In this document: piece by piece, positions 56,801 through 64,000 of the stretch | Layout of the letters: every line of letters starts with the position of its first letter | How positions within the stretch are numbered: the first letter of the stretch is position 1 | NCBI GenBank assembly: GCA_036785325.1 | Contig: JAXIVH010000019.1 | Coordinates: 4,419,268 to 4,483,267 of the forward strand | DNA: 64,000 nucleotides | DNA from: Urophycis tenuis | Taxonomy: Eukaryota; Chordata; Actinopteri; Gadiformes; Phycidae | Direction: 5' to 3' | Notes under the pieces: generated by a model | What the model saw: the letters and a program-made list of their open reading frames with translations, nothing else | Database searches by the model: none | Told to the model about the DNA's origin: nothing | Translations under genes and position numbers: made by a program

Positions 56801-58119
56801 CAGCCGGGGAAGGGGGGGACTCTTTTAGGCGTCGCACCGGTCCATTCCCCATTTTGGAAAAAATCGATGTGGGCTGAGAAAGGGCGGTGTGGCAAATTTA
56901 AGGCCTGAACGCAAATAAGTGTATAAGATGATGTACTTTTTTTACATTTGGAGAAGTTACATCAATTCATTCAATAATGGAATCGCCTAAAGTCCCCCCC
57001 CCCCCCCCCCCCCCTAGTGGTGAAAATAAATTCAGCGCATGGAGAGAAACGCATGAAGTAAACCTGATTTACCAGTGCAAGCCTGCTCAGCTGGGGGGCA
57101 CAGACCGCACGGCTGGCTGCGTTAAAAAAAAAGATGTAATTTCATGACTTCTCGGGATGCTAGGAGACGATGCAAAATCACTTTCGATAACACTGCAGCT
57201 TCATCTGCCGTTTTAGTCACAATTGATCCTTTGGGTTGGTTTATAAACACCGTGGGGGGGGAAGTGGGACCGCCGATGACGTAAATTGGCGTCTCAGTGC
57301 ATTTCTTTAAAGCCGGTACATACAAGTGTTGGTGGGGGAAAGTGTTATAATTGCAATTCCCTGAAAGTGCCCAGCTGTACGCCGCAGGACGTCTGACCAA
57401 ACCAACAGGACCTCATTGTCACCGGCAGCCTGAACCCAACGCCACAAACACACAGACACACACACACACACACATACACACACACACAGGCACACACACA
57501 GGCACAGACACGGACATACACACACAGGCACAGACACACACACACACACACACACAGGCACACACACACACACACACAAGCCGTGGCCACGCTGTTCTTG
57601 CAGCCTCACGCCGCGCCGCCGACAACACCGGACATTCACATTCACGCCACTAACACCCCCCCCCCCTTCTCCTCCCCCTTCTCCTCCCCCGCTCCTCCCG
57701 CCAGATTGGACCAGGACGTCCCCCAGGCCACCGCCGCCACCAACGCCACGGCCGCCGCGGCGTCGGCGTCCCAGCCGGGCGGGCTCTGCTCCCGGACCTA
57801 CATCACCTTCAGCGACGACGAGGCGCTGGAGGCGGCGTTCCCGCCGGCGGCGCAGGCCCCCGTGCAGCCGCCCGTGCAGGAGGTGTGCCCCGTCACGCAC
57901 AAGGCGGCGCTCTACCGCGACCCGGTCACCGACATACCCTACGCCAACGCCCGCGCCTTCCGCATCATCCGCGAGGCTTACCGCAAGTACGTGGCGGCGC
58001 ACGGCTTCCCCAACCCCGGGGGGGTCGGCGGCGGCGGCGCCTCGGGACTCGATGCGTCGGGCGCCGCCAAGGGGGCCCGGCAGAAAATGGCGGTCAAGCA
58101 GAGTGCCGTGGCGACGTAG
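53881..58119 (+). CDS. vps72: vps72 (YL1), H2A.Z chaperone subunit of SRCAP/TIP60 complexes
   Basis: Nuclear subunit of the SRCAP and TIP60/p400 chromatin remodellers that binds H2A.Z-H2B. Six coding exons join in frame: 53881-53997, 54864-55016, 55306-55426, 56025-56201, 56626-56770, 57705-58119; 375 residues (human 364). The N-terminal YL1 region has REPRTTAGNRMSKLLDAEEE and acidic EDEVDSDFDIDEGDEPDSDQ (H2A.Z-binding part), then basic KPKPKKP, ETRKSVRQSTSEHTRKTNLR, RPLTQEELLAEAKITAEANI and NYERLEADKKKHVHKKRRF. The last exon has SRTYITFSDDEALE and the YL1_C domain VCPVTHKAALYRDPVTDIPY ... FRIIREAYRKY. The tail is Gly/Ala-rich and ends MAVKQSAVAT. All introns are GT-AG. Exon 6 begins with an Ala/Thr-rich insert (QATAATNATAAAASASQ) longer than in mammals. 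Confidence 0.97.
54255..54370 (-). repeat. LINE 3'-tail-like fragment in vps72 intron 1
   Basis: caagattcaagattcaaagtttttattgtc begins with a gattcaa tandem and tttattgtc, the inverted form of a fish non-LTR tail. A related short fragment (caaagttaactttattgtca) lies at 55622-55660. Confidence 0.5.
56391..56450 (-). repeat. SINE family 1 tail fragment
   Basis: acatttaggggcatttagca gacgcttttatccaaaacga: only the LINE-like tail of the family seen at 1757-1935 and 26314-26483. In a vps72 intron. Confidence 0.7.
57449..57580. repeat. (CA)n imperfect microsatellite
   Basis: CA with GGCACAGA interruptions in the last vps72 intron, about 125 bp before the final exon. Makes shadow frames on both strands. 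Confidence 0.9.
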
Positions 58120-58372
58120 GCGTGGTCTGACGTAACGGTGGTATTTCCTGTTTTTTTTTTTGGTGTCTTTTTTATACTCTGGATAAAAAACGGACTGTGA
58201 ATGGACAGACTTTACTGCGGGAGGAGGAGAGGGACGAAGACGGGTTCCTCGGTGGCGCTGACTTCCTTCCTTTTGGGTACTTGTAAGAGGTGCAAACCGA
58301 GGGGGGGAGGATGGAGTCGGCCGCTAAGAAGCCTGTTGACACGAACGCTCCCATCGAGTTTCAAATCTTCTG

Positions 58373-58378
58373 AATAAA
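58373..58378 (+). terminator. vps72 polyadenylation signal
   Basis: AATAAA in tctgaataaagc, 254 bp after the stop codon, followed by T-rich sequence. Confidence 0.85.
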
Positions 58379-59084
58379 GCAAACGTGTTTTTGAGCTCAA
58401 CGGAGCATGTTTTTTTTGTTTTTTTTGTTTTTTGTGTTTTTTTATCACGCTATTGCTCAGCGAATCATACTTTTGTAAGAAGAATGCAATCTAAAATAAA
58501 TAATATTTTGAATGAGCGGCATCCATTTTAATGACGCCCCCCCCGCACCCCCATTCACGACCACCACAAAGTAAGTCGGGCTGGAAGCTAAGTTGGTCGT
58601 TGTCAATCTCATCACGTTATATATTATCAGTTCTAACCAACGGAAGGAAGTACGCGGTAACAAACGCTTTAACGCACAATCATTTGTGCGTAAAACGTTT
58701 GTTAGGGGATTCGCTGATTTCTCTTTCCCACTCGCGTGGCTCAGCTCGACCTGTCTTTTACAGCGTGATCCTCATTCATCAAAGCAAAAATAAAATGAAA
58801 AAAAACAACAACCAAACATACACATCAACAGAGCTCGGCGAAGGCCGGGGATTTATTACCAGGCCGCTGTGTGTTTGTGGAGACAAAATGCTGCTGAAGC
58901 TGCTGATGTATGTGCTGGCGCATCATAAAGCCAAGGGTGACGCAAAAAGACTAAAGAAAGACCTGCAGGGACTCAGCAGATTTCAGACGGCCGCTTCATT
59001 AGTCAAAATCACTGTTAAGCTGAGACTCGTCATTGGCATTTGCGCTTTATTATATATTTATTTATTTTCTAAGCCCCTTTTTAT

Positions 59085-59160
<76 letters not shown>

Positions 59161-59583
59161 ACCCTTTGGTTTTAAGTAGGGAGCCTAGTTTTTTTTTTTC
59201 GTACGTTCCTTGTCTACGATTAAAAAAAAAAAAAAAACTTTTGATGTGTGACTTGCGAGGCCACAACACGCATTAGAAATTAGCCTTTGGGTTGCTTGTT
59301 CGTATTTCTGATTGACGTTTCCTTTCAACCTCTCTCTCTGTGCGTCCACTGACTTAAAAACTCCCGTGGCACGTGACGTAGGCTCTCCCTCTGCTCTCCC
59401 CCGCTCGGCTCTCATTTAACTATGGCCGTTTTTTTTTTTTTTTAACCTTACGGTGAAACTACGGCCAGTGTCTTGTGGCTGCATTTAACTTCCATTGTGA
59501 AATATTCCACTCCCACCCTGTAGTACTTCAGAAGTCCAGTAATTGAAACAATTTTCGTACTGTACACGTTGTTATAACAATAG

Positions 59584-59585
<2 letters not shown>

Positions 59586-59645
<60 letters not shown>

Positions 59646-59713
59646 GACACATACACACACACGCGCGCCTGCGCACACACACACACACACACAGCTAGTG
59701 TGTGTGTGCGCGC

Positions 59714-59746
<33 letters not shown>

Positions 59747-59785
59747 TGCGTGTGTGTGTGTTTGTGTGTGCGTGCGTGTGCTTAA
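59586..59785. repeat. (CA)n-(CG)n-(TG)n inverted compound repeat
   Basis: CA tracts, then acagctagtgtgtgtgtg and (CG)n, then TG tracts: an imperfect palindrome whose alternating purine-pyrimidine sequence is prone to Z-DNA or cruciform structure. Confidence 0.85.
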
Positions 59786-59914
59786 TGCCAGTTTTCAGAC
59801 TAGGACGGGAAGAGTGGGATTGTATCATCACTTGTTCTAGTATGGTAGTTGCCATGGCGATGCGTGTAGGTGGTGTAGTCCGTGCTGTACTCTGCGCTGT
59901 ACACCCCCCTCCCT

Positions 59915-59997
<83 letters not shown>

Positions 59998-62335
59998 TCT
60001 CGTGCCTATTCTGTGACCATGTTCTCCATCATATATCTCTACCGAGTTATTGCGGACCTTTTCAATGTCGTCACGTCTTGTCGATCGCTGACCGGGTTGC
60101 CTGTGTCGTGTCGTTGGGCGACTCTCATGTCGTTGCATAGAGGCCTAATCTCCCCTGTCATTAGTCCCTTTATTCTTTCATCAGTTTCCATGGAGATGGG
60201 CATGTGAGTGAGTGAGTGAGTGAATGAATGGGTGAATGAGTGAGATTGATGGAGAAAGCAGAACATCTGGTGTAGTCTGTCTCTTTTATTATGTGGTCTG
60301 CAGTAGGCCCACCGTTTCCCCTGTTTTTTTTGTGTCTTCGAATGTTATAATCACATGCTAGAATTCGAGAGGCCTCGGCAGCTCTGCAGAGAATTGACTT
60401 GTGCTCGTGCATTAAGACAATATATTTGGCCTAGCCGACATTGGAGTGCAGGGATTGACTATTTATCTCAAAGGGCAGCTGTTTTTGAGTCGGAATATAG
60501 TTGATCTGCTGAATATAAGTGATTTTAGCACTTGTCACATTCAAGTTTTTTTTTTCTCCCAGAGCCGAGGCTGCTGGCGTTTGAAAACAAATGAACGACA
60601 CACTGTCGTTTTCAAAACTAATAAACATCTCAATGAGCATCCCCCCATCTCATCTTCCCAGCCTGTAAGCGATTCTTCCTGGCTGTTTTTTTTTCTCTCT
60701 CTTCTCCAAACTGATAAGAAGTGCGGGGCTTCGTGGGCACGGAGGCGTTGATTTCCGTTTAACGCGCATCTCCGCCCTTGAGGGAGCGACTTCTAGCTCC
60801 GCCGAGCGTCTTCTTGTTTCCAGATCCGTGCACACAGCTACACAGCCCACCTTGGAGGGCGGCGAAATGAGCCGCGGTGGCAACGGGGGGGCACGCACGG
60901 GCACGGCACGGCGAAGCCACGACGGCGACCATCTCCGATTTGCGCGATGAATTTGGACGTTAGAGAGTACATCGTCCTTCTCTCCTCCGCGCGGCGGGAT
61001 GAACTGCGGACGCATGCCAGGAGGAGCCTTCGTCGCCTCGGCGCCAATCAAGGGACGAGTGGTAGAAGGCGTCCGAGCCGTGGCCGAGAGGTTGTGACGC
61101 CACACTACGGAGAGATTTGGGATTCTTAACATAGACGCGCTTTAGTATCCAGCGTGGCATGGTTCTGCTGACGGACGCGGGTCTCTGGCGGCCGATCGTA
61201 GGGTCGATGCGCACGGATCGTATGGACACCCTCCTCGCCGTCCAGAGTGGGCACAGCCAGGGTATTTATCCTCTCTATATATTATCACCGATCTAAACGC
61301 CATTGCGCGTCACGATGCGCGGTATAGACCTCAAACGGCACCAGCGTGTAGGCTATATCGAAAAAAATAAAATCGAACTGCTCATTTAGTCAAATGAAAC
61401 CACAAGCCAATTGGCTGCCCGCCACTTGAGACCGATTCCAAGGTAACACACGACACCTGGTGACGCGAAGTCCCCCCCTCTGCTCGTGTTCCGAGAGAAT
61501 CAATTGAACATGAAAAGCATCGCTCTGCGTGTACGAGATTCTGTCTATTCTCCGTGTGCCCCGCGTAATTGCATAGAGCTCCGCTCGGATCGTGTGGATT
61601 TCAGCAGAGAGTTTGATGCGGGAGGTGCAGGCGGAGGAGAGACCTACGGGAGAGTTGCTGCCATAGCTACGAGGCATGATCGCTCCTCAGTTATGGACTC
61701 GAACGTTATGTGAGCAGTGCCCGTGGAAGTCTATTAAGCTTTTTCTGGGGGAAACTGGCGTGGACACTTTTGCGTGAGGGACGCGCGGTGTGAGGGTGTA
61801 GTACAACGCAGGCGCCAACCCGAGCGCTCCCAGTGAAATCCTAGGATACACAGGACTCACACCAGAGAACCAGAACGCCGCATCTTGCCGTTGAAACCCT
61901 GTCTCAGGTAAACCGGTTATATTCCTGCTGATCAGCCCCTGGGAAAGGAGACGCACCAGAACCTCAATAACCAGAACCCCCCCAACCCCCAAGTACCTTT
62001 GACTTCTGTCGCCCTGGCTATCCGAGAACGGATGTAGGCTACCTCAAGTTGTCGCCTGAAGTGACCATCATCTGGCAGTCCTGCACTTTTGGGTGAGTGA
62101 CGTCCGCTCGTCTTCCCGCCATTGTCCCCTTCAGCATCCTGCCCTCCCACAATGCATCAGAAACCCACCTATAGCTCAAATGTATGGGGTGATGTATGGT
62201 GCATAGTGGTACATTGTGTTTATTGTGAGATGTAGCAGGATGTGTGTGGGTGAGTGGTGGGGTGTATTCTTCTGTACTGTAGAGAGACAAATGCCAGCCA
62301 TCCATCCATCAATAATTCCTGTCCATGGATCCCAT

Positions 62336-62410
<75 letters not shown>

Positions 62411-62496
62411 TGGGGGGCATTCCCCAGCCTACGAGGGGCATGAGGCAGGGGGACCCCCTTAATAATTAATCACTCCATCACAGGAGTCTCTATCTC

Positions 62497-62556
<60 letters not shown>

Positions 62557-62678
62557 CCCCCCCCCACACACACACACCACCACCGAGACACACATAATGA
62601 AGAGTGACACACACACAACACACTGCACACACACAGAAGCAATATCTTTTTCATACTTCTCCTTCCTCTGCACCCGTG

Positions 62679-62680
<2 letters not shown>

Positions 62681-62719
<39 letters not shown>
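62681..62719. repeat. (AGC)n trinucleotide repeat
   Basis: About 12 AGC/CAG units. Frames through it read poly-Ala, poly-Ser or poly-Gln; no splice or homology context shows it is coding. Confidence 0.9.
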
Positions 62720-62720
<1 letters not shown>

Positions 62721-64000
62721 GACGTTGATGTGTGGACACATCGCATCGAGAAGGAAGAGGAAGGTTTTCTCAGAGCCGGCAGACATGTTTTTCTACCAGC
62801 ACCCCCCCCCCCCCCCCCCGGATACAGACCCCCCCTCCCCCCCGCCCCCACACGTGCGGCGCCGAACGGCGATAATACAAACGGGGGTCCGACGGGGGTC
62901 ACAATGTGTCGCCCAAGGTCCCGTTTCCCTGCGCCGCGCCGGTGCCTTTGTTGTGTGTTTCGGCGCCGCCGGCGGATGGGGACGCCGGAGAGAGAGACGC
63001 CTGCGGTGACGTTGCCGCGGTGATGTCACACACCTCGCCCAGTGTGTGACATCACCACGGCGCCCCCCCGCTGGTGTTTGTTTTGACCCGAGGGGTCTCC
63101 GCCGTCCCCCGCGGCCTTCGCTGCCCTCACGGGTCAGAAGGGAGTGGGTACCCGCGGGAAGAACACCGGCACCGAGTTGTTCACGCTGACGATGTCAACG
63201 TGGTGCTGGTGGTGGTGGTGGAATCGATGTGTCACTCGTTGTGTATATAGGTCGTTATGATTCACTGGCCACCATTTAAAAAAAAAAACGGATATACAAT
63301 TTTTGGATGAAAAATTGATTTTTAAAAGCTGGTAAAATGGCACGAACGGCCTTCTTCGTGCGTGACGCGTCGTGGTTTCGCGTTTTCCCCCGGGCGCTCG
63401 CGTCGGCGTCTGACTTCACGCTGAAACGGCGCCGCCTTAAGTTCCCTTGAGTCGCCACGACATTACCCTGAAAGGAGACGTGTGGCGCGACACGCCCAGC
63501 CGAGGGCCGGTCCGTTCCGGTCCGGTCCAGTCCAGTCCGGTCTCAAGCGGCCTTTGCCGTTCCATCTTCGCCGTACCGTCGAGGGCGGGAGGCAATCATC
63601 TCGTTGGGTCCGGCGGCAAAAACGCGGCCCACCGCGGCGCCGCTTTTAGCGCGGTCTTGTCTCGCCCTCCGGCGTGCGGCGCCAGACCCCCGGTGGTCTC
63701 CGGGCAACACGGACCCCCCCCCCCCCCCCCCCCCCCCCCCCCGAGGAAGAACAAGTGCATCGTGGGAAATCAACAACCAACCCAAACCCTAGTCAGAGAG
63801 TCCGCTCTCCCCACCACCCCCCCCCCCCCCCAACCCCCCCCCCCCCCCCCCCGGTTCGCGTCAGGGAAATCCAAATGTATTTACACCCGTCGCTTGATGT
63901 TGATGTATACGTTTCATCACATTCCAATCGTGTTGCATCTTTTCTTTCAGTTTCATTTTATGGGAGGAAAAAACAAACGCTGCCCGTGGGAACTCAGCTC

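Larger units (their letters stand above)
58379..64000. other. gene-free right end with microsatellites and GC-rich patches
   Basis: I found no exon I can support. Simple repeats dominate: CA 59089-59158, CA 59586-59700, TG/CG 59699-59785, CT 59919-60000, TG 62337-62409, CT 62491-62552 and C runs at 62802-62819, 63713-63742 and 63818-63852. GC-rich, CpG-containing patches near 60780-61130, 62930-63180 and 63350-63720 could be the promoter or 5' exon of the next gene, but no splice or protein evidence shows it. Confidence 0.5.

Noticed and set aside
62604..63023. Ala-rich/Pro-rich 139-residue frame over the AGC repeat
   Set aside because: Driven by AGC and C runs; no homology or splice sites.

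Overview
This is vertebrate, almost certainly teleost fish, genomic DNA. The genes are split by GT-AG introns and have AATAAA polyadenylation signals. The introns and spacers are full of fish-type tRNA-derived SINEs, inverted-repeat DNA transposons and very long CA/TG/CT microsatellites. There are no operons, CRISPR arrays or prokaryotic signals. The species cannot be named from the sequence alone.

Layout. (1) 1-3371: the last three coding exons of the spliceosome gene sf3b4 on the + strand. (2) 6187-24700: the complete coding region of sv2a (synaptic vesicle glycoprotein 2A) on the + strand, with 12 coding exons (752 codons) and a long 3' UTR. Its introns hold a palindromic foldback element, a fragment of hAT transposon sequence, a hAT-type non-autonomous element with a nested SINE, and several SINEs. 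(3) 25526-35249: two tandem cathepsin S/K-like cysteine protease genes on the - strand, each with seven coding exons at matching positions and phases. The second carries nested Harbinger-type elements and a 9-bp-TSD element in its introns. (4) 36978-43312: one large hAT transposon with intact 8-bp target duplication and a broken transposase gene, itself interrupted by a 5'-truncated non-LTR retrotransposon with a restriction-like endonuclease domain. (5) 43313-50640: gene-poor, with a SINE, a decayed endogenous-retrovirus gag-pro remnant and a duplicated exon-like block. (6) 50689-52476: a single-exon LINGO-family gene, most likely lingo4. (7) 53881-58378: complete vps72 (YL1), six coding exons on the + strand. 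(8) 58379-64000: microsatellite-rich, partly GC-rich DNA with no gene I can support.

The gene set (SF3B4, SV2A, cathepsins S/K, LINGO4, VPS72) is the set found on human chromosome 1q21, so this is a conserved syntenic block, not a functional operon. The genes act in unrelated processes: splicing, synaptic vesicles, lysosomal proteolysis, neural adhesion, and H2A.Z chromatin exchange. I found no convincing undescribed biological system. The most interesting material is precise transposon nesting with target duplications, tandem copies of an exon/donor boundary in sv2a, a MADF-domain remnant in a Harbinger-type element, and a duplicated exon-like block upstream of lingo4.
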